A stretch of DNA of 64,000 bases from contig CACGZD010000006.1 of assembly GCA_902577425.1 (NCBI GenBank), positions 25,116 to 89,115 of the forward strand, read 5' to 3'. Below the pieces are notes generated by a model. The model was not told the origin of the DNA. It saw only the letters and a program-made list of their open reading frames with translations, and did not search any database. The number at the start of each line of letters is the position of its first letter. Within the stretch, counting starts at the first letter, position 1. This document shows positions 41,627 to 49,861 of this stretch, piece after piece. The stretch is from an uncultured Alphaproteobacteria bacterium. GTDB taxonomy: Bacteria > Pseudomonadota > Alphaproteobacteria > HIMB59 > GCA-002718135. A program made the position numbers and the translations under genes.

Positions 41627-41767
41627 ATGACTAAAAATAAAGATAGATCATCTAAATCTAAACATAAAGAGACATTAACAAAGTTACGAATTAAAAAATT
41701 AGAAGAAAAAATGAAGATGAATTTAATAAAAAGAAAGAAAAATACTAAGAAGATAAAAAATGGATAA
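41627..41767 (+). CDS. Small highly basic protein upstream of murA
   Basis: A 46-codon frame begins at ATG 41627 and ends eight bases inside murA (TAA at 41765-41767). The product, starting TKNKDRSSKSKHKETL, contains about 20 Lys/Arg and a likely helix (TLTKLRIKKLEEKMKMNLIK). The overlap with murA and position in the leader of an essential gene suggest translational coupling. Short Lys-rich proteins sit before murA in other alphaproteobacteria, but I cannot match this one to a named family. Lys codons are also frequent by chance in AAA-rich DNA, so certainty is limited. Confidence 0.55.
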   Translation: MTKNKDRSSKSKHKETLTKLRIKKLEEKMKMNLIKRKKNTKKIKNG

Positions 41768-43013
41768 ATTAATTATCCAAGGAGAATCAGATTTATTTGG
41801 CTCAATAGATATTCCTGGTTCTAAAAATGCATCACTTCCAATATTAGTAGCATCTTTGCTGAGTAAAAAAAATTTAAATCTATCCAATATTCCAAATCTT
41901 CAAGATGTTAAATCCATGATATTATTATTAAGAAGTTTTGGAGTAAAAATTATTGAAAATAACTCTAAATTTACTTTAAATGCTGAAAATTTAAAAAATA
42001 ATATTGCAGATTATGATTTAGTTAGAAAAATGAGAGCATCTATTTTAGTTCTGGGCCCTTTACTAGCTCGTTTTAAAAAAGCTAAGATTTCGTTGCCAGG
42101 AGGGTGTTCAATTGGCACTAGACCAATAGATATTCATTTAGATAGTTTAAATAAATTAGGTATCAATTTTGAGATTGAAAATGGTTTTATAACTGGATTA
42201 GCTAATAATGAATTAATGGGAAATATAATTGATTTACCATTTCCAAGCGTAGGTGCAACTGAAAATATAATGATGGCTGCAATTTTAGCAAAAGGAAAAA
42301 CAATAATTAATAATGCAGCTAAAGAACCAGAGATAATAGATTTAGGAGAATGTCTTAATTCTATGGGTGCAAAAATTATTGGGCATGGAACAAATACAAT
42401 TAACATTGAAGGAGTGAATAACTTACATGATTCAAGTTATGATATTATGTTTGATAGAATAGTTGCGGGAACATATGTTTTGGCTGCAGTTATGATTAAT
42501 AAAAAATTTACTGTTAAAAATATTAAAACTAAATATCTAGAATCTTTAATTCAAACCCTAATAAAAATGAAAGCCAATTTAATTGTTAATGATAACGATA
42601 TTACAATATTACCCTCAAAAAAAATAATAGGTATTAATATAGAAACAGCTCCTTACCCAGGTTTTCCAACTGATCTTCAGGCTCAAATAATGGCTTTAAT
42701 GTGCATAGCAAATGGACCATCTACAATTAAAGAAAAAATTTTTGAAAATAGATTTATGCATGTATCTGAATTAAATAGATTAGGTGCAAATATAAAAATT
42801 AAAAAAGATATAGCATATGTAGCTGGAAATACAAAATTTAAAGGAGCTCAAGTAATGGCTAGTGATTTACGAGCAAGTGTTAGTTTAGTACTTGCAGGTC
42901 TTTGTGCAAAGGGAGAGACTACAGTAAATAGAGTATATCATTTAGATAGGGGATATGAAAAAATTGAGGAAACTCTTGGTATTTGTGGACCTATCATAAG
43001 AAGAGAAAAATAA
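41760..43013 (+). CDS. murA: UDP-N-acetylglucosamine 1-carboxyvinyltransferase
   Basis: MurA transfers enolpyruvate from PEP to UDP-GlcNAc, the first committed step of peptidoglycan synthesis, in the cytosol. The 417-residue protein has two inverse alpha/beta domains, with GSKNASLPILVASLL near residue 20, RKMRASILVLGPLLAR near 90, and the fosfomycin-target Cys116 in LPGGCSIGTRPIDIHL. PYPGFPTDLQAQIMAL, ENRFMHVSELNRLGA and SDLRASVSLVLAGL complete the pattern. The active-site Cys is present, so fosfomycin sensitivity is expected. It overlaps a small basic ORF at its start and precedes hisG, the usual alphaproteobacterial order. Confidence 0.95.
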   Translation: MDKLIIQGESDLFGSIDIPGSKNASLPILVASLLSKKNLNLSNIPNLQDVKSMILLLRSFGVKIIENNSKFTLNAENLKNNIADYDLVRKMRASILVLGPLLARFKKAKISLPGGCSIGTRPIDIHLDSLNKLGINFEIENGFITGLANNELMGNIIDLPFPSVGATENIMMAAILAKGKTIINNAAKEPEIIDLGECLNSMGAKIIGHGTNTINIEGVNNLHDSSYDIMFDRIVAGTYVLAAVMINKKFTVKNIKTKYLESLIQTLIKMKANLIVNDNDITILPSKKIIGINIETAPYPGFPTDLQAQIMALMCIANGPSTIKEKIFENRFMHVSELNRLGANIKIKKDIAYVAGNTKFKGAQVMASDLRASVSLVLAGLCAKGETTVNRVYHLDRGYEKIEETLGICGPIIRREK

Positions 43014-43064
43014 AATTTTTTATAGAAGTTTTTTTATACAAGTATAAAACGAGCTAAATTTATT

Positions 43065-43712
43065 ATGAAAAAAGATATTATTATAGCTGTACCTCGTGGT
43101 AGAATAATTGATGAAGCAAAAAAGATTTTAAATAAAACTTCTTTTGCTCCTGACCCATTGCTATTTGATTCAAAAACAAGAAAATTAACTTTTGGATCAA
43201 AAAAAAAGAATATTAAATATATTAAAGTTAGGGCTTTTGATGTTTGCACTTTTGTTGCTTTTGGAGCAGCTCAAATAGGCATAGCTGGAGATGACATTAT
43301 TCAAGAGTTTGCTTATTCTGAAGTTTATGCACCTTTAAAATTAAATATAGGTCATTGTAGACTTTCTGTGGCAGCTCCTCTAAAGCTTATTAACAAAGAA
43401 GATCCATCTACTTGGAGTAATATTCGAATAGCTACAAAATATCCAAATCTTTCTAAGAAATTTTTCGCCTCTAAAAGTGTACAGGTAGAGACAATAAAGC
43501 TTAATGGTTCAATGGAATTAGCTCCTTCTTTATCTATGTGTAGAAGAATTGTTGATTTAGTTTCTTCGGGTAAAACTTTAAAAGAAAATGGTTTAAAAGA
43601 AGTAGAAAAGATTATTGATGTTGAGTCTAAATTAATTATTAATAGATCTGCCTATAAAACGGAAACCAAAAAAATCGAATCTATTATTAATGAAATAGAG
43701 AATATTATTTAA
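43065..43712 (+). CDS. hisG: ATP phosphoribosyltransferase, short form
   Basis: This is the first enzyme of histidine synthesis, joining ATP and PRPP. At 215 residues it is the HisG-S form without the C-terminal ACT-like regulatory domain, which in other organisms works as a complex with HisZ. Visible signatures are IIIAVPRGRIIDEAKKIL, AFDVCTFVAFGAAQIGIAGDD and IATKYPNLSKKFF, and the product-binding loop LNGSMELAPSLSMCRRIVDLV. No hisZ is present in this window. The stop shares one base with the start of hisD, so the pair is coupled. Confidence 0.92.
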   Translation: MKKDIIIAVPRGRIIDEAKKILNKTSFAPDPLLFDSKTRKLTFGSKKKNIKYIKVRAFDVCTFVAFGAAQIGIAGDDIIQEFAYSEVYAPLKLNIGHCRLSVAAPLKLINKEDPSTWSNIRIATKYPNLSKKFFASKSVQVETIKLNGSMELAPSLSMCRRIVDLVSSGKTLKENGLKEVEKIIDVESKLIINRSAYKTETKKIESIINEIENII

Positions 43713-45007
43713 TGAAATTTCTAAATACTAATAATAAATTATTCTACAAAGAACTTGATTTTATATTAAAAAAAAGATCGTATAATAGTACTACAAAAGT
43801 AGATAAGGAAGTATATCAAATAATAAAACAAGTAAAATCCCATGGAGATAAAGCATTATTTAAATATGCGAAAAAATTTGACAAATCATCTATTAATAAA
43901 AAAAATATATTATTATCTAAAGAAATTTTAAAATCTTATAAAAACAAAATAGATGACGAAATATTAAAAGCTTTTAGAATTGCAATTCACAATATTACTA
44001 ATTTTCATAAGAAACAAATGCCTAAAAGTTTCCAAATCAAAAAACATGGGGTTAAAACAAGTGCTAAATGGACTCCAATACAATCAGTAGGTCTTTATAT
44101 TCCAGGCGGACTAGCGTCTTATCCTTCTTCATTAATTATGAATGTTATTCCTGCTAAAGTTTCTGGAGTCAAAAGAATAGTACTTATGACCCCTTCAAAA
44201 TCAAACAAGATTAATCCATATATCCTAGCTTTAATAGATGAATTAAAAATAAGTGAAGTTTATCAAATTGGTGGAGCTCATTCTATTGCTGCTTTAGCAT
44301 TTGGTACAGAAAGCATAAAACCAGTTAATAAGATATTTGGACCCGGTAATGCTTATGTGGCTAGCGCCAAAAAACAAGTTTTTGGAGATGTTGGCATTGA
44401 TTTAATTGCAGGTCCTTCTGAAATAGTCGTAGTAGCTGATTCTAAAAATGATCCAAAATGGGTTGCTTCAGATTTAATTGCTCAGGCAGAACATGATGAA
44501 AAAGCTCAATCAATATTAATAACTGATAGTAGGGATTTCGGAAATAAAGTGCTATCTTCAATTCAGGATTTAATTTCAAGTTTACCAAAAAAAAATACTA
44601 TTAAAAAAAGTCTTGATAAATATGGATTAATAATTTTAGTAGATGATTTTAAAAATTGTCATAATATAATTAACAATATTGCCCCTGAACATTTACATCT
44701 TCAAAACAAAGATCGAAATAAAATTCATAAGAAAGTAATTAATGCAGGAGCTATTTTCTTAGGTAAATATTCATCAGAAGTTTTTGGAGATTATATTGTT
44801 GGAACAAATCATATTTTACCAACATCAGGAACAGCTAAATTTTCTTCAGGTCTTGGCGTTTTAGATTTTATGAAAAGATCTTCAATAGTTGAGATGAATT
44901 TTTCTGGCTATCAAAAATATGCTTCTAAAGTTGCTAAGATGGCAAATATCGAAAACCTTGACGGACATAAATTATCTGTAAAAATTAGACAAAATGATAA
45001 AAAATAA
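43712..45007 (+). CDS. hisD: Histidinol dehydrogenase
   Basis: HisD oxidises L-histidinol to histidine in two NAD+-dependent steps using a zinc ion. The 431-residue protein shows GLYIPGGLASYPSSLIMN near 128, IYQIGGAHSIAALAFGT-like YQIGGAHSIAALAFGTES, FGPGNAYVASAKKQVFG, DLIAGPSEIVVVAD, and the zinc/catalytic Gln-His in AQAEHDEKAQS, then APEHLHLQ, GAIFLGKYSSEVFGDY, GTNHILPT and SGLGVLDF. All active-site residues expected from E. coli HisD appear to be in place. It is coupled to hisG and followed by infA after a 33-base gap. Confidence 0.95.
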   Translation: MKFLNTNNKLFYKELDFILKKRSYNSTTKVDKEVYQIIKQVKSHGDKALFKYAKKFDKSSINKKNILLSKEILKSYKNKIDDEILKAFRIAIHNITNFHKKQMPKSFQIKKHGVKTSAKWTPIQSVGLYIPGGLASYPSSLIMNVIPAKVSGVKRIVLMTPSKSNKINPYILALIDELKISEVYQIGGAHSIAALAFGTESIKPVNKIFGPGNAYVASAKKQVFGDVGIDLIAGPSEIVVVADSKNDPKWVASDLIAQAEHDEKAQSILITDSRDFGNKVLSSIQDLISSLPKKNTIKKSLDKYGLIILVDDFKNCHNIINNIAPEHLHLQNKDRNKIHKKVINAGAIFLGKYSSEVFGDYIVGTNHILPTSGTAKFSSGLGVLDFMKRSSIVEMNFSGYQKYASKVAKMANIENLDGHKLSVKIRQNDKK

Positions 45008-45040
45008 ATATATAGGTATTTTAATATTTATGGAATTTTA

Positions 45041-45259
45041 ATGCCAAAAGAAGGATCAATTGAGTTTCAAGGAGTAGTATTAGAATTACTTCCAAATGCG
45101 ATGTTTAAAGTTAAATTGCAAAATGATCACGAAATATTAGCTCACTCTTCTGGAAAAATGAGAAAAAATAGAATTAGGGTATTGGCTGGAGATAAAGTAA
45201 CCGTTGAAATGACCCCATATGATCTTACAAAAGGTCGAATAACATTTAGATGGAAGTAA
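45041..45259 (+). CDS. infA: Translation initiation factor IF-1
   Basis: IF-1 is the small S1/OB-fold factor that occupies the ribosomal A site during initiation. The 72-residue protein is full length and starts [45 protein letters not shown] in two overlapping strands and [22 protein letters not shown] at the C-terminus are hallmark IF-1 sequences. It is encoded in the conserved alphaproteobacterial order hisD-infA-yacG-tRNA-Phe. Its last 10 bases overlap the start of yacG, so yacG translation is probably coupled. Confidence 0.95.
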   Translation: MPKEGSIEFQGVVLELLPNAMFKVKLQNDHEILAHSSGKMRKNRIRVLAGDKVTVEMTPYDLTKGRITFRWK

Positions 45260-45426
45260 AAAAAAATAAAAAAACTAAGCCCAAGAAACACTATAAAATA
45301 GCCAAATGTCCAATTTGTAGAAATAAATCTATAATTGAATTTTCTCCCTTTTGTTCAAAAAAATGTAGTGATGTGGATTTAATGAAATGGCTTTCTGATG
45401 AAAATTATATAAATTTAAATGAATAA
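45250..45426 (+). CDS. yacG: YacG-type zinc-binding protein (DNA gyrase inhibitor family)
   Basis: A 58-residue protein encoded from ATG 45250. The zinc knuckle reads [20 protein letters not shown], giving C-x2-C and C-x3-C, followed by [15 protein letters not shown]; this is the standard YacG ending (DLxxWL...YxI). E. coli YacG binds and inhibits GyrB. The N-terminus has an extra Lys-rich stretch of about 18 residues. It overlaps the infA 3' end by 10 bases and precedes tRNA-Phe, as in many alphaproteobacteria, although the usual maf gene between infA and yacG is missing. Confidence 0.88.
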   Translation: MEVKKNKKTKPKKHYKIAKCPICRNKSIIEFSPFCSKKCSDVDLMKWLSDENYINLNE

Positions 45427-45490
45427 ATAATCTTAAATTATAAAAATATAATTGAATAAGTTAAAAAAACAATTTATCACGAGTTTTTTT

Positions 45491-45566
45491 GCCCAGATAG
45501 CTCAGTTGGTAGAGCAAAGGACTGAAAATCCTTGTGTCCGTGGTTCAATTCCACGTCTGGGCACCA
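45491..45566 (+). tRNA. tRNA-Phe (anticodon GAA)
   Basis: A complete 76-base tRNA: acceptor GCCCAGA with TCTGGGC, D arm with GCTC-AGTTGGTA-GAGC, anticodon stem/loop around ACTGAAAAT giving GAA, T arm GTGG-TTCAATT-CCAC, discriminator A and encoded CCA. It lies downstream of yacG, the conserved alphaproteobacterial position. Confidence 0.97.
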
Positions 45567-45610
45567 TCTTTTTTTTGCATGAGGGTAAATTCTTATTGTA
45601 ATAGTATGAT

Positions 45611-46585
45611 ATGGAAAAAAAAATATTAGTATTTTCTAACGGTGAGAAAATAGGTGATGGAATTATAAAATTACCTCTTTTATATGAAATAAAAAAAAGA
45701 CTACCTCAACATAAATTAGTGTGGGTTACTAATAAAGGATCAACAACCTATAATGATAAATTAAAATTTATAGCTAAGCAATATATAGATGAAATAATTG
45801 AGAAAGCAGATCTAAGCCCTTTTTTTTGGATGAAGGTATCTAAAAATTATGATTTTGAAAATACTTTTTATGAATATATCTTAGATACTCAAAAATCTTT
45901 ATATAGAACGATTGCCTTAAAAAGAATTAAAAATAAAGAATTTATTTCTGCAACAGCCAATGGTCTTTTTTCATCTATTAAATTTATAAAAAAAAATAAA
46001 AGAAGATATTATTTAGATGATTTATTTGCTCTTTTAGATTTAATCAAAAAATCCAAAATAGAAGACAATTTTAAAATTAAAATACCCAAAGATCTTAATT
46101 TGAATTTAAATAAATTTTTTAAGAAAGATCAAAAATATTTTGGAATTGCTCCTGGGGCAGGAGAAAAAAATAAAATTTGGCCTTTAGAAAATTTTATTAA
46201 GGTTGGAAAATATTTCTTAAATAAAGATTATAAAATTGTTTTATTTTTAGGACCTGAAGAAAAGCATTTAAGAGAAAATATTCTTAATCAATTTCCAGAA
46301 GCAATTATTCCTGAAGAATTAATTTCAAATTTTTCTAATATCGAAACTGTTATAGCTTCTACCAAATATCTTAAATTTGCATTATGTAATGATAGTGGCA
46401 TTAGCCATATGCTTTCAACTAGTTATTGCCCTCTAATTAAATTATTTGGCCCAAAAGAATCTTTAAAATTTACTCCTAATAATAAAATGATACATACAAT
46501 ATCTGCCTCTAAATTTAACAACAACAAAATAGATTCTATTCCAAGCAAATATGTTATTGATACTATTGATAAAGTAATTCAATAA
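45611..46585 (+). CDS. Glycosyltransferase family 9 (heptosyltransferase-like)
   Basis: This 324-residue GT9 protein resembles ADP-heptose:LPS heptosyltransferases. The N-terminal ILVFSNGEKIGDGIIKLPLL replaces the usual GDxxLxxPxl motif. The C-terminal nucleotide-sugar domain has FGIAPGAGEKNKIWPLENFI, the hallmark PGA...KxWP, and then ALCNDSGISHMLSTSYCPLIKLFGP, the conserved N-D-S-G-x-x-H. It probably adds a sugar to the LPS core or another surface glycan at the inner membrane. It stands alone between tRNA-Phe and the amino-acid permease genes. Heptose as donor is not certain. Confidence 0.85.
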   Translation: MEKKILVFSNGEKIGDGIIKLPLLYEIKKRLPQHKLVWVTNKGSTTYNDKLKFIAKQYIDEIIEKADLSPFFWMKVSKNYDFENTFYEYILDTQKSLYRTIALKRIKNKEFISATANGLFSSIKFIKKNKRRYYLDDLFALLDLIKKSKIEDNFKIKIPKDLNLNLNKFFKKDQKYFGIAPGAGEKNKIWPLENFIKVGKYFLNKDYKIVLFLGPEEKHLRENILNQFPEAIIPEELISNFSNIETVIASTKYLKFALCNDSGISHMLSTSYCPLIKLFGPKESLKFTPNNKMIHTISASKFNNNKIDSIPSKYVIDTIDKVIQ

Positions 46586-46639
46586 GATCAGATTAAATTG
46601 GACAACATAAATTTCGATCTTTAAACATGATTGAATAAT

Positions 46640-47344
46640 ATGTTTAAATTTGAAAAACTAGTATTTGGTGATTTAGGTTGGGGAGATGAGTTTCTATTAG
46701 CAATGCTCATGACAATAGTGGTTAGTATTTTGTCTATGGGACTTGGAATTTTTATAGCAATTTTTGCAGCTTGGGCAAAATTAACTTCTTCAAAAATATT
46801 AAAATTTATTTCAAGTTTTTATACTACTGTGATTAGAGGCATTCCAGAATTATTAGTGATATATTTAATATTTTTTGGAGGAAGTGCTTTAGTCATGAAA
46901 ATAGCTAAGGTATTTGGATATAATGGTTATATAGAGTTAAATGCACTTACAATTAGCGTAATAGCTATTGGAATTATCTCTGCAACATATTCAAGTGAAG
47001 TTTTAAGAGCAGCATATTTGTCAATTCCCAAAGGTCAAGCTGAAGCTGCTAAATCTCTTGGTCTATCTAGATGGCAAATTTTTTTAAAAATATTAACTCC
47101 ACAAATATTAAGACACGCTATACCTGGTCTGGGAAATGTATGGCAGGTAACTTTAAAAGATACATCTTTAATTTCAGTAACTGGATTGGTAGAAATAATG
47201 AGACAAACACGAATAGCATCAAATGTGGAACATTCCCCTTTAACTTTTTTAATAACAGCGGCTTTCCTTTACCTGTTTCTAACAACCTTTTCTTCTAAAT
47301 TTTTTAATTTTTTAGAAAGAAAAACAAAAAAAGGTTATGCATAA
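46640..47344 (+). CDS. Polar amino-acid ABC transporter permease (HisQ/ArtQ-like)
   Basis: This integral membrane permease of the polar amino-acid uptake family (HisQ/GlnP type) is 234 residues with about five helices. The early motif SSFYTTVIRGIPELLVIYLIF is diagnostic of the family, and the coupling EAA loop is EAAKSLGLSRWQIFLKILTP near residue 135. It ends with a hydrophobic tail and KTKKGYA. The frame can start at TTG 46631, but ATG 46640 is preferred. The partner permease starts right after the stop (TAA then ATG with no gap). Neither a binding protein nor an ATPase gene is adjacent, so those are encoded elsewhere. Confidence 0.85.
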   Translation: MFKFEKLVFGDLGWGDEFLLAMLMTIVVSILSMGLGIFIAIFAAWAKLTSSKILKFISSFYTTVIRGIPELLVIYLIFFGGSALVMKIAKVFGYNGYIELNALTISVIAIGIISATYSSEVLRAAYLSIPKGQAEAAKSLGLSRWQIFLKILTPQILRHAIPGLGNVWQVTLKDTSLISVTGLVEIMRQTRIASNVEHSPLTFLITAAFLYLFLTTFSSKFFNFLERKTKKGYA

Positions 47345-48058
47345 ATGCTCTTTAATATCATATCATATATAACTGAAACTTTAATTTATAAAAATTTTAT
47401 ATTAGTTTTTAGTGCATTAGATGAAACTTTGTTATTACTTTTGATTTCTTTGCCATTAGGTTTTGTTCTTTCATTAATTTTTGCTTTAGGGAGAATATCT
47501 AAATATACTATAATTTCAAGGGCAGTAGCCAGTTACATCTTTACAATTAGAGGAACTCCATTGCTTGTACAAATTTATTTAATTTATTTTGGTTTAGGAT
47601 CTATAAAAGCAGTAAGAGAAAGTATTTTTTGGGTATTACTTAAAGAGCCTTTTTGGTGTGGTGTTTTAGCATTAACTATTAATACTGTTGCATACGGTGC
47701 CGAAATATTTAGGGGAGGAATACAATCAGTAACAAAAGGACAAATAGAGTCTGGACAAGCCTTAGGTTTTTCAACAATAAAATTATATAGGCGAATAGTC
47801 TTCCCAATTGCTTTAAGACAAGTTCTTCCTACTTATGGCAATGAATTAATTCTTATGGTTAAAGCAACTTCATTAGTAAGTTTAACAACTTATATGGAGA
47901 TGACTGGTATTGCTAGAAAAATTATGGCCAAAACATTTGCCCCAGTTGAAGCTTTTGTAGCTGCAGGTATACTTTATTTATTTTTAAATTTTTTAATGGT
48001 TCAATTAGTGCAATACCTAGAATGGAAATACAATCCTCATCTCAGATTAAATAATTAA
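47345..48058 (+). CDS. Polar amino-acid ABC transporter permease (HisM/ArtM-like)
   Basis: This is the second permease of the pair, 237 residues. YIFTIRGTPLLVQIYLIYFGL near residue 60 and the EAA-type loop ESGQALGFSTIKLYRRIVFP near residue 137 are those of HisM/ArtM proteins; the loop begins Glu-Ser-Gly instead of Glu-Ala-Ala, common in this subgroup. The C-terminal LEWKYNPHLR is also usual. With the preceding gene it should form a heterodimeric channel for basic or polar amino acids, opines or similar. The substrate cannot be read because the binding protein is absent from the window. Confidence 0.86.
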   Translation: MLFNIISYITETLIYKNFILVFSALDETLLLLLISLPLGFVLSLIFALGRISKYTIISRAVASYIFTIRGTPLLVQIYLIYFGLGSIKAVRESIFWVLLKEPFWCGVLALTINTVAYGAEIFRGGIQSVTKGQIESGQALGFSTIKLYRRIVFPIALRQVLPTYGNELILMVKATSLVSLTTYMEMTGIARKIMAKTFAPVEAFVAAGILYLFLNFLMVQLVQYLEWKYNPHLRLNN

Positions 48059-48068
48059 TTTAAACAAA

Positions 48069-48962
48069 TTAAATTATATACCCAATAGCATCAATTACAC
48101 TTTTCAAATATGAGTATCCTTTTTGAGCATATATATATGGGTTTGCTTTATCTGGGTCTTGTTCAGCTTCAATTACTAGCCATTTATTATATTTATTTTC
48201 ATATAAGATTTTAAGCAAAGGCAAGTAATCTATACATCCATCGCCAGGAACAGTAAAAACACCTTTTAAAAAAGAGTCTCTAAAACTTAAGTTATTTGAC
48301 AAGGAAATTTCTAAAATATCTTTTCTAATATCCTTACAATGTACATGATTAATGCGCGAGATATATTTTTTTAAAATATTTTCATAATTTGCTTCTGCAA
48401 ATAGTAAGTGACCAGTATCATAAAGAAGAAAAGTTTTGTCATTAGTTTCGTTGATAAATTTGTCTACATCTGTTTCAGTTTGAATAATTGTACCCATATG
48501 TTCGTGATAAGACATTGGTAAACCTATATCAAATAACCTATTAGAAATTTCAGATATTTTTTTTCCATAAGGTGTCCACTCATTATCTTCTAATTTTGGT
48601 CTAGACTTTAAAGGCATATCCCCAAAACTTTGAATAGAGTCAGATACATCAGCAAAAACAAAAACATCAGATTTAACAAATTTAAGAAGATCTATATGAT
48701 CTTTCATAGCAGACCATTCTTCTTCTACAGATCTTTTTCTTAGTAATGAGCCATACCATCCACCAGGCATTTTTAATCGATATTTATTTAATAAAAACTT
48801 TATTATGCCAGGATTACGAGGAAATTTTCCACCAAGTTCAATTCCACTAAATCCAGATTTAGAGGCTTCTTCTAGGCAAGTTTCTATTGGGGTATCTCCT
48901 CCAAGTTCTGGCATATCATCATTACTCCAGGCTATTGGTGCTATTCCTAAATTAATTTTCAT
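48069..48962 (-). CDS. iolE: Inosose dehydratase (IolE-like) TIM-barrel protein
   Basis: This protein of the sugar phosphate isomerase/epimerase (AP endonuclease 2-like) fold, 297 residues, matches IolE, which dehydrates 2-keto-myo-inositol in inositol catabolism. It begins LGIAPIAWSNDDMPELGGDTP, the typical IolE opening, and has GFSGIELGGKFP, then metal-site residues in MSYHEHMGTIIQTE, LLYDTGHLLFAEANY, HVHCKDIR and GDGCIDYLPL. KWLVIEAEQDP near the C-terminus carries the last metal Glu. No other iol genes are near, so either they lie elsewhere or the enzyme acts on a related ketose. It converges on the permease genes with a 10-base gap. Confidence 0.85.
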   Translation of the reverse strand: MKINLGIAPIAWSNDDMPELGGDTPIETCLEEASKSGFSGIELGGKFPRNPGIIKFLLNKYRLKMPGGWYGSLLRKRSVEEEWSAMKDHIDLLKFVKSDVFVFADVSDSIQSFGDMPLKSRPKLEDNEWTPYGKKISEISNRLFDIGLPMSYHEHMGTIIQTETDVDKFINETNDKTFLLYDTGHLLFAEANYENILKKYISRINHVHCKDIRKDILEISLSNNLSFRDSFLKGVFTVPGDGCIDYLPLLKILYENKYNKWLVIEAEQDPDKANPYIYAQKGYSYLKSVIDAIGYII

Positions 48963-49030
48963 AATCTTTTATATTATTATAATTATTTATATATTTCATT
49001 ATTTAAAAGTATAATTTAAATAAATAAATA

Positions 49031-49861
49031 ATGAAAGTTTTAATAGTTGATGGAAATGAAAAATCTGCATCTGATCTATATACTGAGCTTGGTATGCTTA
49101 CTCAATATGAAGTATATAAAAAAGTTTTAGAGAATATTTCGGATATAGAATTAGATATTGTAGTTATTCATCCTGCAAATCTTAACGATTTTTTACCTAA
49201 AGGAATAAATTTGGATGATTTTGATGGCATAGTTTGGACAGGTAGTGTTCTAAATATATATGATTATGGCCCATCTATAGAACGTCAAATCGATTTAGCA
49301 AAAAATCTTTTTACTAAAGAAAACAAAATATTTGGTAGTTGTTGGGGCTTGCAAGTATTAGCAACTGCTGCTGGAGGAACTGTAAGGAAGAATCCTAAAG
49401 GATTAGAAGCAGTGATTGCTAAAAACATAACTATAAATGAAAAAGGAAATAATCATCCAATGTATAAAGGAAAACCAAAAGTTTTTGATTCTTTTTGTTG
49501 GCATTACGATGAAATAGAAAAGTTGCCTAATGAAACAATAGTATTGTCTTCTAATGATCAGAGTAAGGTGCAATCTATTTCTTTTTCAAAAAATCAATCT
49601 AAAGTATGGGCAGTTCAATACCATCCCGAATTTAATTCTCAATGGATGTCTGGATTAATGAATCAGAGAAAAGAATTATTATTGGATAATAAAATTTTTT
49701 CTACTGAAGAAGATTATGAAAAATTATATTTCTTTTTATCAAATATATTTAAAAATTATAAACTAAAAGATGAATTATCAATATCAGATACTTTAATTAT
49801 TGATAAAATTCACACTATTGAACTTAAAAATTGGTTAGAGTATCTTAAGAATGAAATTTAA
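49031..49861 (+). CDS. Class I glutamine amidotransferase-like protein (GMP synthase-like)
   Basis: This 276-residue GATase1-fold protein carries the nucleophile elbow GSCWGLQVLATAAGG near residue 98 (Cys), and the His-Glu of the triad in VQYHPEFNSQ near residue 198, so it should hydrolyse glutamine or a gamma-glutamyl amide. YNIW-like FDGIVWTGSVLNIYD and the missing synthetase domain put it with the stand-alone GuaA-N-like amidases, which include gamma-glutamyl-polyamine hydrolases. The C-terminal ~60 residues are an extra helical segment. It is divergent from iolE, and its end overlaps glpK by 17 bases on the opposite strand. Confidence 0.82.
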   Translation: MKVLIVDGNEKSASDLYTELGMLTQYEVYKKVLENISDIELDIVVIHPANLNDFLPKGINLDDFDGIVWTGSVLNIYDYGPSIERQIDLAKNLFTKENKIFGSCWGLQVLATAAGGTVRKNPKGLEAVIAKNITINEKGNNHPMYKGKPKVFDSFCWHYDEIEKLPNETIVLSSNDQSKVQSISFSKNQSKVWAVQYHPEFNSQWMSGLMNQRKELLLDNKIFSTEEDYEKLYFFLSNIFKNYKLKDELSISDTLIIDKIHTIELKNWLEYLKNEI

